Below are positions 22,403 through 33,926 of a stretch of 64,000 nucleotides of DNA, piece after piece. The stretch comes from Hawksworthiomyces lignivorus. Taxonomy: Eukaryota > Ascomycota > Sordariomycetes > Ophiostomatales > Ophiostomataceae. Below the pieces are notes generated by a model. The model did no database searches. It was given only the letters and a program-made list of their open reading frames with translations, and was not told the origin of the DNA. The translations under genes were made by a program, and so were the position numbers. The stretch lies in contig NTMA01000072.1 of NCBI GenBank assembly GCA_002917075.1, forward strand, positions 144,872 through 208,871, written 5' to 3'. Each line of letters opens with the position of its first letter. Position 1 is the first letter of the stretch.

Positions 22403-22886
22403 CTTTGCGGGCTGTTGGATTTCTTCCTCAGCGTCGCTGCACAGACAATCCTGTGCGCGGCACCTAGGAAGGACGTAGAAAGGTAAAGGGGGGAGGGGAG
22501 AGAAAGAAACAGAGAGTTCTTCTGAGGGTGCCCAGAGGAGAAAAGAGAGGAAGAGGTCCCTCAGCTATTGAAATTAAAAGGAAGAAATTAGAGAGAGCAA
22601 AGGAAAAAAAAAAATCAACAGAAGCTTGTCAGCGTGTCCCAGGCGGGGCGGATGACGGAACATTCTATTTCCGATACAGCCAATCACAGAGCTCCTGTGA
22701 GCTGCCACCACCCAAGAAGAAAAATTAGCGGTAACAATTAGCGGGCTAATTGGGGGGGGCATTTTCGCTAATAAATTTTGGGAGGTTTTGATTCTCAGGC
22801 CACACCACCGTCGCACGCCACGACAATACGGCATACCGGTCCCAAGGTGTCAATTGTGTCCTCGCTTCTAGACATAATCTGTCTCC
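22403..22886. promoter_or_regulatory. Shared divergent promoter of rse1 and mss51
   Basis: 484 bp separate the two start codons. A CCAAT box lies at about 22679-22683. Four copies of an ATTAGC(GG) motif in both orientations follow at 22723-22772, and a G-rich run at 22752-22759. Confidence 0.6.
22723..22772. repeat. Cluster of four AATTAGCGG-like motifs
   Basis: AATTAGCGG occurs at 22723-22731 and 22736-22744, 13 bp apart. Inverted copies GCTAATT at 22745-22751 and CGCTAAT at 22766-22772 follow. They lie 115-165 bp upstream of the mss51 ATG. Confidence 0.6.
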
Positions 22887-24666
22887 ATGGCGTCCTCCGA
22901 GCCAGCAGTGAGGGCTATGCTCTCTGGCCTCTGCCGGCAATGTTCACGAACCACAGCACGGCCGGGAACGCTTGCCGCCGGCGGCCCAGCTCGGCGGCTC
23001 TCGGCTGCTGCGCCGTCTCGTGCCGGGTCGTCCTGGACGAAGCCCGCGGCCGTGAAGTCCAAGTTTGGGCTGCAGGCGCAGAGAGATGAGCAGAAGCCGG
23101 TGCTGGGGGGTGCTCGCAGAGCCGAGGTGCCCTCGCTAGAAACGACGCAGAAGCGGAGAAGCTCGACGTCGGTGTTTGCGGCTCGGAAGGAGGACAGCAG
23201 CAGCGCTGCTGCAGGCCTGCAGGAGAAGCGCGTGCTGGGTGCCGACGACCTGTTCCACTCGTACACGCACTCGCCCATTGCGGACATGCGCAAGCGGGCC
23301 GCCTTTATCAAGATGCACGCCAACTGCCCGCACCCGCACCACCAGAGCACGCACCTGCCGCGGGAGCCGCGGCTCAAGACGCTCGAGCGGTTCGAGGGCG
23401 GCGACATGCCGCCGGCGCACGTCGACTTTGAGTGCCCGGACTGCGGCATCCCCGTGTACTGCAGCGAGGAGCACTGGATGGACGACTACGAGGCGCACCT
23501 GCAGATCTGCGACACGCTGCGCCAGATCAACGAGGACGACCACGACCTGCGGTCCGGCCGGCTGTTCCCCGAGTTCGACTACCCGGGCGTGCAGATGGAG
23601 GAGGCCCTCGTCAACATGACCAACTGGGACACCTTCATGTACACGCGGGGGTTCAACGCCATCAGCGATGACCGCAGCATGCGCCAGGTCACGCGGCTGC
23701 TGACTTACCCCATCACCGTCGGGAGCGTGCTGCACGAGCTGAGCCCGTACAACATCCGCAAGGGCGGCCAGATGACGACGGAGGGCCTTAAGAGCTTCAG
23801 CGGTAAGCAGCACCTGTCGTACCCCACCTCGCTGGACAAGGGGAGCGGCTTTCTCTGCTTGGTATTTATTTATTTAAAAAAAATTATAATTCTTGCTGAC
23901 ATATCAAAGCCCTCCGCTACACCCTCCACCCGCCCAAGGCGGGCGAGACCGAGACCATCAAGGGTCTGCGGCCGCAGGCGCCGGCGGTGCGCCTGTTCAT
24001 CCTTGGCGCGCGCGCCGAGTCGTCGCTGCCCCGTGACGTGTGGGTGCAGCTGGCCCACCTCTTCCCCAACGCGCGGCTGCACCTGATCTTTATTGGCCCC
24101 GAGAGCATGGCCAACCGCGACGATGAGTTCCCGCTGCCGCCGCGGACGCCCGAGAATCCGTTCGGCGCCATCGTGGAGGACCGCGTCTGGCCCACGATGA
24201 AAATCAGCACGATTGTGGACTACTATCACACGATCCACAAGACGGGCTACTTCTACCCGTACGACCCGTACTTTGACTGCTTCGTCCTGTTCCACCCCGG
24301 CCTGGGCCACCCGGCCAGCTCGCACGAGTGGCACGAGACGGTGCCCCTGCTCCTCGAGACCAAGGCCCCCATCATCGTTACGGGCTACACGCAGTACGAC
24401 ATGGAGCGCGACATCGAGTGGGTGCGCAAGACGGCGGCCGGCGAGTTTGACCTGCTGATGGAGCCCGGCGAGAACATCTTCCGGAGTCTGCGCTGGGATC
24501 TAAACGACATGGATCCGCAGGACATCAGCTGCGGCAACTGGGGCCTCTGGGCCTTCCGCGGCAAGAGGTGTGTTTTTCTTCTCTTGGTTTTTTTTTTTAT
24601 CCGGTGATATTTTCAATAATACTAACACACCTTAGATACGAGGCAACCCGTAAAGAAACAGAATAA
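22887..24666 (+). CDS. mss51: Mss51-like mitochondrial translational activator (MYND-type zinc finger)
   Basis: In yeast Mss51 activates translation of COX1 mRNA and assists Cox1 assembly at the inner membrane. Three exons, 22887-23802, 23910-24567 and 24636-24666, give 534 residues; the introns (107 and 68 bp) are canonical with CTGAC/CTAAC branch points. The N-terminal ~60 residues are Arg/Ala/Ser-rich, consistent with a mitochondrial presequence. A zinc-finger region spans about 147-208 with C147, C183, C186, C192, H204 and C208. Two Cys-Pro dipeptides (NCPHP, FECPDC) match the heme-regulatory motifs described for yeast Mss51. The C-terminal half (GPESMANRDDEFPLPPR, YYHTIHKTGYFYPYDPYFDCFVLF in parts) is the conserved Mss51 domain. 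The last exon encodes only ten residues. Promoter is shared with rse1. Confidence 0.92.
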
Positions 24667-26005
24667 GGCGGACCAGGCAGAGATACATCTTCCCTTTTTT
24701 CTTCCTTTCTCTCTCCTCTGACGACTTGTATAAATTTACTCATTTCCCTTTCCCTTTTATGCCCAAATCTAGATATATTTCAGATTCCTTTGGTAGCACG
24801 CATGGGCAGTGTGGCGTTTACGACAGGACATGATAGAGAAGAGCCAGATTTCGTGGGATTGTTTTGCAAAAAAAAAGTGGTTTTATTTCCTCTACATATA
24901 TATATGTGCGAGTGTATGTAGTATGTACGTATATGCCTGAAATGCCATCACCTCTTCACAATGTTTTGCCTTTCCTTTTTCATTTTCGCCCCCATTCTCC
25001 CTCTTACCTTAATATGCGACTCGTGAAAACCGCCGCAGCGAGCAGAGCATGACAGGCACGGGTCCTCAGGCACCTAGATGCAGATGGCAGAATACCAAGG
25101 TACGGGTGTGTGTACAAAGGACGAACGATGTCTCTGTCGATGCACCTATCCCCACTTGCCAGCTGGCAGTGATCTCGCTTATGCAGCGAGAGGCGCAAGA
25201 TAACACACGGTCTCCACGCTTGCACCGACCGAATGCACGTCCAGGCCTGCAGGTAAGATAACCACGTGTGTCTGGCAGGAGGAGGCTGAGGGCCGCATAA
25301 CCGGCCGCAGATGCCAGACATCCGAGTGCATCCTGCCGTTGGCACAACAACGACGACATCTCTTGCATTTCATTCTCTGTGGGATGAAGACGATCAAGTC
25401 AAAGACTTGCCCTACTAGTTATTAAATGAATCGAAGACAGGACAAGCTTCTCCCTTTGGTGAAAGGGCCGTGGATGAGGGTGCTTGTCTCGCAAAAAGGA
25501 CCGGCTTCCAGCGTTCATTATTTCATGTAATATCTAGACTGGGGATATTTTAGCATTGCAAAATTCAAAGCAGAGCAAAGTTACGAAAGCTGGCCGAGTA
25601 CAGCGATAAAATGCTGCGTCAGCATCCGTATCTCACGGTTTGAATTTTGAGGAAGCTGTGTAAAAGGAGGCGCTGTAAATATAGGGGCTGGACAGCTAAA
25701 TAGGGGCCATCCACTAATTTACATTAGCGGATTTTGGCCATAGGTGTCATTTCGCTCAGCCATCGCTCACCGCCTGCTGTTTTAGTACCTGATTGTGTCC
25801 CGCTGATAAGACAAAAAGCTGACCAGCGACTCTAAAAAGGGCAACGACAATCGCAATTGATTTACTCCTGACCAAGGAGCTCACTCGCAGACATCTCTCT
25901 TCAGTTTGGCAACAACCGCCTATACGTGCGCAGTCTTCGCTCTTTTGTCATATCGCCAAAGACATAATCGCGCAGAAGTGGCATGCCGCGCCTTCGGTAA
26001 CGGTC
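24667..26005. other. Intergenic: mss51 3' region and PXA gene promoter
   Basis: About 1.3 kb without a supported gene. Contains a TA-rich run near 24895-24906, a further ATTAGCGG at 25723-25730 with a CTAAT/ATTAG dyad, and AT-rich sequence. Frames at 25004-25397 have no family resemblance. Confidence 0.6.
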
Positions 26006-29000
26006 ATGACCACAGCGACGGCCAACCCCAGAGCAGCCGCGGCGCCTGGATCGTCGTCGAAAGCAGTTCCGCATGAAGATGGGAAGACAACGACGACAGC
26101 GGGGGCAGCGGCGGGGGAGGGGGGAGGGGCGGCAGCAACATTACCTGTCGCCTCCACCAGCGCATCTACTTCCAGCTCTGCCACCACCCGGCGGCCGCTT
26201 CCCCCCCGCACCATAGCAGCTGCTGATCTGCTCTCCGACAAGGCGACGATCCTCTTGATCCGGCGGACACTCTGTCCCGAAGAAGGAGCCGCCGCAGCAA
26301 CAGCCACCACCACCACCACCACCACCACCACTGCCACAGCTGCTGGCGCTGCCCATGCGGGAGACCAGCCGCAGGCGGCAGCCGCCGTCCCGATTGAGGA
26401 TCTCCTGCCGCCGCTGACCAGCCGCAACGACGTCGACCTGCAGCTGTATGCGCTGCTGGCCATCGTCGTGCGCGAGTTCGTGCTGACTTGGTACAGCAAG
26501 ATCACCTCCGACGAGCAGTTTATCACGGAGCTGGTGCAGATCGTGGCCCACTGCACGCGCGCGCTGGAGCAGCGCCTGCGCAAGGTCGACCTGGAGAGCC
26601 TGTTGTTCGACGAGCTGCCCGAGCTGCTGGACAACCACGTCATCGCCTACCGCGCGTCCCGAGCTTCCCTGGCGCGGCCGCCCGTCGAAGCTGACCCGCG
26701 CGCTACGTACCATGCGCTGTGGCCCTTGCCTGCGCTGTCGCCAGTCGTCCCCGGCAGCAGCAGCAGTAGCAACGACGGTCCGGACGCAGGCGCGGCTCTC
26801 AGAGAAAAGGCTGCCGAAGAGCAGGCCGCCAACGAAGCTGCCTACCGCGAGCTGCTCGTGCAGGGGCTGCTGGCCGTGCTTCTGCCCACCGAAGACCTGG
26901 AAAACGACTGCCTGACGCCCATCGTAGGCCAGATCTTTTCGGAGCTCCTCATCGGTAACGTGCTGGCGCGCCGGGTAGCCGAGCCGTGGATGATGTACGA
27001 GATCATCGGACTGCTCGCGCGACTGGTACGGGAGAAGCTCGATGGCGGTGATGGCGGCGCAGGCAAGAGCAGCCAGGCGGCTGGAAAGAAGAGGAAGGTG
27101 AAATCGGAGCAGCAGCTGGAAGGCACAGCGGCACCTTCACTACCGTCGTCGTCGTCTGGCTGGGTTGTCTCGGCCGTCGGTCCCGTCTTCTGGTCGGTGC
27201 TCAAAATCGGCTTTGCTCTGTTCGCCTCGCTGCGGTTTTTCGTCACCAGCATCACCCTATCTCGCTCGCTACCCCTACGCGGCTTTAGCGGCGGTAGCAA
27301 CAGCAGGTCCCCAGCTGACGACGCTGACAGCAGCATAAAGGGCGTGTCCTCGTCCTCTGCCTCTGTGCTTTCAGCAGCATCTAGCCTGCCTTCAACATAC
27401 AAGCCAATCCCCGTTCTCGGCTTCAGTCTCTGGTCGACCATTTCAAACATTGCCCAGCTAGAAATTCGCATGCCTTGGCTCTATGGTGGCTTATCCTTGT
27501 TACAGTGGCTCGCCATGGCTGGTCCAGGTCGCATTGCTGCCCTGAACGGACCTCTTGACAGGTGAGTCAATCTCCACCCATTATCTCTCTCAACTTTTTT
27601 CTTTGGCTTCTTGTCTTCGGCTTCTCGTCTTCAGCTTCTCGTTAGCGTTTTCCAGCTCTCACAGTCTTTTTGTCCCGCACCCCTATTCTGTACGCATTTA
27701 CGGCGTTGCATCCTACTCTTGTTGCCCTCCGTTCTCTTCCTGTGATGGGCAACACCCCTGTTCTCATTTTCCCCATTCATTCCGCATGGCGTGTTGGTCA
27801 CTGGACCACCGGTCCAAGTTGGTCGGAGAGATGTGATATGCGATATGCCGTTTTCATTAAATTCTTGCCTATGCAATTGTTTGATGTCCACACTCCCCCC
27901 CCCCCTTGTCTACAAGTGATAGATTTTAGAATACGAGCGCAAGTGTATCTCGCCAAGCGGACGAAAACAGAAGTATTGAAGTTTGCGGGTCGGTATTGGT
28001 CTTCCTGCTGCTTTGATCACTCAGTTCCTTCAAAGCAAAACGCTTCTTTATCGACCAGCCTCTCTCCCCCTGTCCTCTCGTCAGATTCTTCCTCTTTCGG
28101 CAAGGACCGAAGAGAAAATCTGAGGAGATCAATTATTTTGACTTTGTCACCCGCCATTTCCCTGGATATATTCAACGCATTTCTTCTCATCACTAGATCG
28201 ACAAAGTCTCCAGCGGAAAATCTAAGCTACCGCATAGCACCTATCTTAAGGCCCTTTAAGTCCTTAAATTCTGCCCAATAGCAGAGCAAATGTCCTATTC
28301 TGGCTTCCTATTGCACGAAATTCGTCTACGCCAATGTCCACCAACACACATTATTTAGGCGCCAGATGATCAAGCCCCGTTCCTCCTCGTCAGCTTAGGG
28401 TCCTTTTCCGTCAAAATTCCAGTGCGCTTCTCACATCCCTCTGCGCGTCTCTTTTTGATCTTCTTGGCTATCACTCCGCTAAGTGAAAGTGACCTACCCG
28501 CTTCGCTCCGTACCTATCCCTAGTGCCTTGCTTGCCAGACTCTCTCACACCCCCCAATGCTTCTTCTTGTCGTACACCTTCTACAGTCAGAAACCCACAC
28601 TGCACATCTTCGAGCAGATGGTCCCCTACTTCCTCAAGGTGCTTTCCAATTCTGTTTCCTTCTCCGTCTCCCCTTCCCCTTCCCCTCCTAGACGACAAGT
28701 GTTGGCCCACGTGCTCCATCTCTTATTCTCTCTGCCTTAGTCCTCGCTGCCGATACTCTCTACTTTCCTCTCTGAGCCTAGTTCTCTTTTTTTGATCTCC
28801 CAACACCCCTCCTTTGTGGGCTTCCGGGGAATGAGATGACCGGTCCACATCGGCAGACCGACACCAAGGCCGTCGATTGGTGCGCAAGGAGGTTTGAGAG
28901 ACAGGAAGAGTTCGGACCGCCGTCTGCTGCAGTACAGAGCGCAGCAAGGAGCGAAGATATCGAGCGCAAAATGAAGCGTAGACGATATAGAGTGTCTGCT

Positions 29001-30072
29001 GCTTCTTCTCGTTTGACTTTCGCTAGCTGCTTTATTCTGTCACGTTTTCTCCCACCCCCTCTCTCTTTACCGGCATCTCTGCCAACACCCCCTTCCTTCC
29101 ATCCTCCTTACTTCCCTCTAAGCCCGGACCGAACCCCTATAGGCCCGTAGTCGATATGCGGGAGACCAAACAGAGAGGCCAGGCCACCTTTACACTGCGG
29201 ACACACCATCTCTGTTCTTCCTTCTAGGTCCAGAAGTTTGCAAAAGGACTCTTTGGCCTCCACATTTTCTTCTTCTATCCTCTCTTTGTAGACCTGTCAC
29301 TTTTAAGTTTTTTCCTCCCTTGCCTTTCGGGCCACTCTCGTGTAATAGGTTTTCCAGCCTATGTCACGTCTCACACAACCGCGGAGCAGCAGTTAGGAAC
29401 AGTGCACATCGCATTGCCTGCGTGAATGACAGCGAAAAATCCCCCCCTTTCTTACTTTTTATGCCGAATTTTGCTTCCAGCATATTTTTTATCTTTGCCG
29501 CATTATCCTCTTCAGCTACCACTATTTTTCATCCTTGGCCTTCCTTTCCCCTCATGCCACCTCCCTTCTAAACATCAAGCAAACAAGTGAATGTGACCCC
29601 CACACAACAAGAACTCTAGCCTGCCATCCTCATAAGTGACAATAGTAGTTTATGCTAACGCTCCTCTTCTTTTCTCTCTACGTCCCCTAAAAGACTCCTC
29701 TCCCACTACCTACACAAGTATGCCCTCGACCCGGCTTTGCTACCCACCCTACTGCGTGCCGTTCGCGGTGCCGTGTTCCCAGGCAACAAATTTGGAGCCA
29801 CCCCACCGACGCTGGTCGAGCCTGCCAACGACCAGGAGCTACGAGCACTGAAGCAGCGCACAGCCGCCGCTGTGTACGCTGTGTATAACAACAAGAGGCC
29901 TGCATCTGACTCGACGATACAGGAGATCGAAGGCGGCCTGCTAGACGTGTTTGATGACGCCTACTGCAACAGGCACCTGCTTTACGGGCTGCTGGAAGCG
30001 ATCCTAGTGCGCCTGGTCCCGGAGCTAGCCGAGACAGGTGTCCTAGGCCTCTGGGAAGAGCGGCTAAGTTAG
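26006..30072 (+). CDS. PXA-domain protein (sorting-nexin-associated)
   Basis: Two exons, 26006-27561 and 29694-30072, together 644 residues. The N-terminal ~75 residues and a Thr/Ala repeat from an ACC microsatellite (about 26308-26335) are low complexity. The PXA domain starts around residue 130 (DVDLQLYALLAIVVREFVL, WYSKI, FITELVQIVAHC) and ends in the second exon (LLSHYLHKYALDPALLPTLL, AVRGAVFPGN). PXA domains occur with PX/Nexin_C in endosomal or organelle-contact proteins; fungal stand-alone versions are poorly studied. A hydrophobic stretch near the end of exon 1 could be membrane-associated. The exon 1 donor (AG|GTGAGT, phase 2) and exon 2 acceptor (branch TGCTAACG, CTAAAAG) rebuild the continuous family sequence LDR-LLSHY. 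This implies a 2132-bp intron. Without splicing the frame stops three bases into the intron. Exon 2 has no in-frame ATG near its start. Confidence 0.85.
27562..29693 (+). other. 2132-bp spliceosomal intron of the PXA gene
   Basis: Bounded by GTGAGT and a GCTAACG branch point plus AAG acceptor. It is pyrimidine-rich on the plus strand for most of its length, includes a C run at about 27896-27905, and has no recognisable protein domain in any frame. Roughly twenty times longer than the other introns here. A nested transcript, internal promoter or a cryptic exon cannot be excluded. Confidence 0.75.
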
Positions 30073-31745
30073 CGGGTCAGGGGTGGATGTTGTTGGAGAG
30101 GTGAACCACAAGGGAATCCTTATGACACACGTCTATCTCCAGTCTTATAGAATGTACGATTGCCCAAGAGATGATGCCAACGGTTAAGCCGAAGGATAGA
30201 CAGTATACCTTGCTGCGTCTGAATATAATATGATACCCTTTTTGTTTTTGTTTTTTTAAAGAGTTTCTGGCAATATCATCACAATAGAAGATGGAACATA
30301 GGTGTTTTTTATGCAAATAGCCGCCCAAGAGCTTTTTTTATTCTGGTTTCTGTTCGATTTAGCTCATTGTCTTTTTTTTTGTGGTTGGTTATTTTCTGTT
30401 GTTTTTTTGGTAGGAAATTTCTTGCTTGACTTTTCTCGCAGTTTTGGCAAAGAAAAAATTGGTTGCCAAAAAAAAACAAAAGGGGTGTTAATCGAGACAG
30501 TGAAGCAAGTAGAATAAAACAAGGGAGGTGAGCTCAGAAACGAGCATCAGGAAGCAGAGAGGTAAAAATAAAAATTATGCTCTCTCTCCCCCTTTTCCTA
30601 CCGCCCATCTGTTTTGTTACTTGCACGCTTCTGCCATCGGCGAACTCCCTTTACCTCCCATAATTTGAAATAAAAAAAAGTTCGACAATCGCCTTCCCAG
30701 AAAAAAGAATAAAAAGCAAACACAAAAAGGGGGGAACAAAGAGAGAAAAGGAAAACAAGTCAGCAAAATAACACAGAAATCTGCCCCAGAGAAGCCCCTA
30801 ACTGTCGCTTCTTCGTACTTCCTATTTTCATCCTGTTAGCTCTGCTAAAAGCGCGGAACAGCGGCATTTTTAAGCTAATCCGCCAATGTGCATCCCGTTT
30901 TGTTCCTCTCCCGGGCCCAGCTTAGCCCATTCCCTTCAGGACCATTGCCCTTGTTCCTCCCAATCAATACCCTGCCATGAATGCCTGGACGCGTGTCCAA
31001 CTTGCTCGTCTTTCTCTAGCCGCGGACTTGCGCCCTGGGATTTGATGAAAGAAACCCTGTAAAAAAGCAAAACTGATAAAGAAAACAAACATTCGAGAAC
31101 AAGAACTAAAGCGAGCTGAAGCAAAACATATCAGAGCAAAGGAAAAAAAAAACAAAATGCTATAAGTGATGCGCGCAGAAACACGTGTGTCGATCGTGAG
31201 AGTGCAAGACACGTTCTTAATGAGCTTCCCCATAGGCATGAGCCGTACTATCAAAATGTACCGTCTCTCGTCGAAGCACTAACTCCATGTCACATATCGT
31301 ATGCGTATTGATTCTAAACAGACCCCGTCCTGTACATCGTAGGACCATTTCCCACTGCGAAGATATTAAAATGGCAAACATAACACAGAATATAACTCCA
31401 AAAACCCATTAGAAAACGTGGTCGCGTGAGCGGGGAGAGATCTTCCTTGGTAATAAATAGATAGATGGCTATTCCAAGAATTTGGGGTATGAGAAAATAG
31501 GCAAAGAAGGGGTATATAGAGAGATAATGATAAAAAGAAAGGTACGCCATAGCAGTTCATGTCGTAGCGAGTAAAGAGTAGGAGGATGACGAGCACGGTG
31601 ATCTCGGCGGAAGGTCATAGCGTGCCTCCCTCGGGCTTTCGTTCTGAACAGTCTGTTTCCAATGCTCCATGCGCTGGTTGAACGAAAGAGAAGGAGGGTG
31701 TTGTATAATGAAGAAGAAAAGGAAAAGAAAGTGAAAGTGATATTG
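30073..31745. other. Convergent intergenic region
   Basis: The 3' flanks of the PXA gene (plus) and the CENP-B-type gene (minus) meet over 1.7 kb. T-rich tracts at 30240-30420 and A-rich tracts at 30670-30780. No gene supported. Confidence 0.6.
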
Positions 31746-33926
31746 CTAGACAGCCATTGTTGTTTCCATCTTGGTGTGGTGGGTTTCGGAAACCATCTCC
31801 CCTTCGCCTTCCGGAATACGCGAAAGGCCTCCCATGCCTTGGATTTTAGTCCCTTGAAGACGCAACTTGTCAATCAGTCGAGTAACAGCCATATAATCCG
31901 TCTGGTCAAAACCGTTCGGCATGGTTGAAATAAACGTCAGCAGCGTGTCGGCTGCACGCCGTGCATCGTCTTGCGTGGGCGAATTCGGCGACGACCCACC
32001 GCCGCTTCCTGACATGCCGCCTGAGAAAGGGCCTCCTATTACAGTTGTCCCGCCAAGTCCTCCCGCAGAGCGTGGACCACCAAGAAGAAGGCTATTGCTG
32101 CTGCTGCTCCGGCGTAATTGCGGCGAAACTACCGTGCTATCGATACCAAAAGAGGGCGCAGAGATATCTGTCATAGGGGAATCTACTGCTGACGATGGAG
32201 CGGTCGAAGATATGTGGTGATGCTGGTGCTGATACTTTGGCGTCATTGACTCTGTTGGCGCGATCCCCACTGCATCTTGGTGGTTGGGGTGCTGCGGCTG
32301 CTGGTTTTGCGGATGGTTCATGTATTCCAAATTCAAAGCCGGAAGCGTCTGGCTGCGTGGACGGTGAAAATTAGCACTGCCGGGAGGCGCCATAGGATCG
32401 GTTGTAAGGAAGGATCCGACATTCGAGTCCGGCGAAAAATTATAAGGCACTGTAGGACTCAGAGCACTTCCAGAAAATGATGAAACAGGCGTCTCCGTGA
32501 ATACGCTCGACAATGATGTCGTGCTCTGATTGTTACCATGCTTATACGAGCCCACGCCCCCCAGCCCAATTCCCATGGTCATATTTCCAGCCATGCCTGT
32601 GCCAATATGACCACCATGGCCGCTATGACCGGTTCCAGTACTGTTGCCATCTGAATGAAAATTGATAAAGTGGCCTACTCCGGCTGAGCCTGCGCTTGCA
32701 ATATCTCTCTCCTCATCGCTGCGGTTTCCAGACAGAGGCGATACTGACGGGTGGCCAGTGCCAGGAGATAAGGGCGAGTCGGTATTCGGCGGTTCCAACG
32801 GCACCAGAGACGGAGATCCCATAACACCGGCTGTTAGAGAGTCCATATGATGATCCGGAATGTTGGTTTCTGATGCGCGGCGTACAAGTCTGCCAGATCC
32901 AATACCATTCTTTTGCTTAAACTTCTCTAGCCAGTTGCCACTGTTGGACTTGAGAATCGTATCAGGGTTGCCTGTGCTTGTAGCAAAAAAGCGAAATTTA
33001 TCCTTGATCTCGTCATCTGTCACTGGCACTCCGGTTTTCTGGGCATTTCGTACCCAGTTTGAGAGAGCGCGCTCAATATCGGGAAACTTGCTCTTACTTT
33101 TCTTGTTACTTGGCGATTTGCTGCGTTCATCCTTCGAAATATATTTGTCTTTGTTGCGCAAAACTTTTGACACAGTGCTAAGTATATTTGTGAGTTTTCT
33201 GGAATTAGAAGTTTGAGGGAAAATTGGAAGAGATGCAAGGGGGAAAAAAAATCAAAAGATAAAAAAAAACAAATAGAGTGAATAGAATGGGTTTTACCTT
33301 CGCTCAACACCAAAGAGTTTGCCGATCTCTGACTGCTTCACACCTGGATGGGCCTCGGCATATTCACACATTCTTCGCCGGTCATCATCTGTCAGCATCT
33401 TTCTCGGGTTTGGCTTGCCCTCTCGCTCTTGCAATTTTGTCTTGAGAGGAGGTGGAGGCGGCGGCTGCTGCCCACTGCGGGGAGCTATATTGATGGAAGG
33501 CGGCGTCTGTGTAGGATAGCTGTTATGATTGATGAGCATGCTGGGCCAGGTTGGATTAGATGGGACAGTCAACATTGGTAGTTGAGGCAGATGATGGTGG
33601 TGGTGCGGCGTCGGCTGGACCAAAGGAAGAGTTGATGGCTGTTGCTGCTGTTGAATTTTCTGATCTACTTGCTGCTGCTCCTGTGCTTGCTTGTCTTGTG
33701 ATAATTGGCGAGGCTGCAATGGCGGCATTCTGCTCATTCCATCCGGAGACAAATCATGTGTAGAGATCGGAGGCATATAGGCGAACTCGGTATTAGGAAA
33801 GCCTGACATTGTCGACTGAGGATAAGTGTTGATGTTAACCCAGTTGTTGCTGCCGTATTGCGCGCTGTCCTGGGCCAGCTGCGTCTCCGGATCCACGCCT
33901 GTCGAAGACATCATGGCGTTGTGCAT
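31746..33926 (-). CDS. CENP-B/Psq-type helix-turn-helix DNA-binding protein
   Basis: Minus-strand exons 33926-33298 and 33177-31746 (120-bp intron) give 686 residues. The splice, AG|C, rebuilds a Psq/CENP-B N-terminal helix-turn-helix (RKMLTDDDRRRMCEYAEAH, VKQSEIGKLFGVERSTVSKVLRNKDKY). A second CENP-B-type HTH follows (DIERALSNWVRNAQKTGVPVTDDEIKDK, GNPDTILKSNSGNWLEKFKQKNGI). Both flanks are low complexity: Gln/His/Pro-rich before, Ser/Gly/Pro-rich after. There is no DDE transposase domain, so this is a transposase-derived regulator or centromere/repeat-binding protein rather than an active element. An in-frame ATG at 34004 would add 26 residues; I prefer 33926 (MHNAMMSS). The large upstream region without genes suggests complex regulation, as seen for developmental regulators (inference). 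Confidence 0.85.

Noticed and set aside
27670..28281. 203-codon frame inside the PXA intron, considered as a nested gene
   Set aside because: No domain, atypical composition and not joinable in phase with the PXA exons.
30073..31745. A/T-rich convergent region considered as a transposon relic or RIP-mutated repeat
   Set aside because: No terminal repeats, no target-site duplication and no transposase remnants can be seen.
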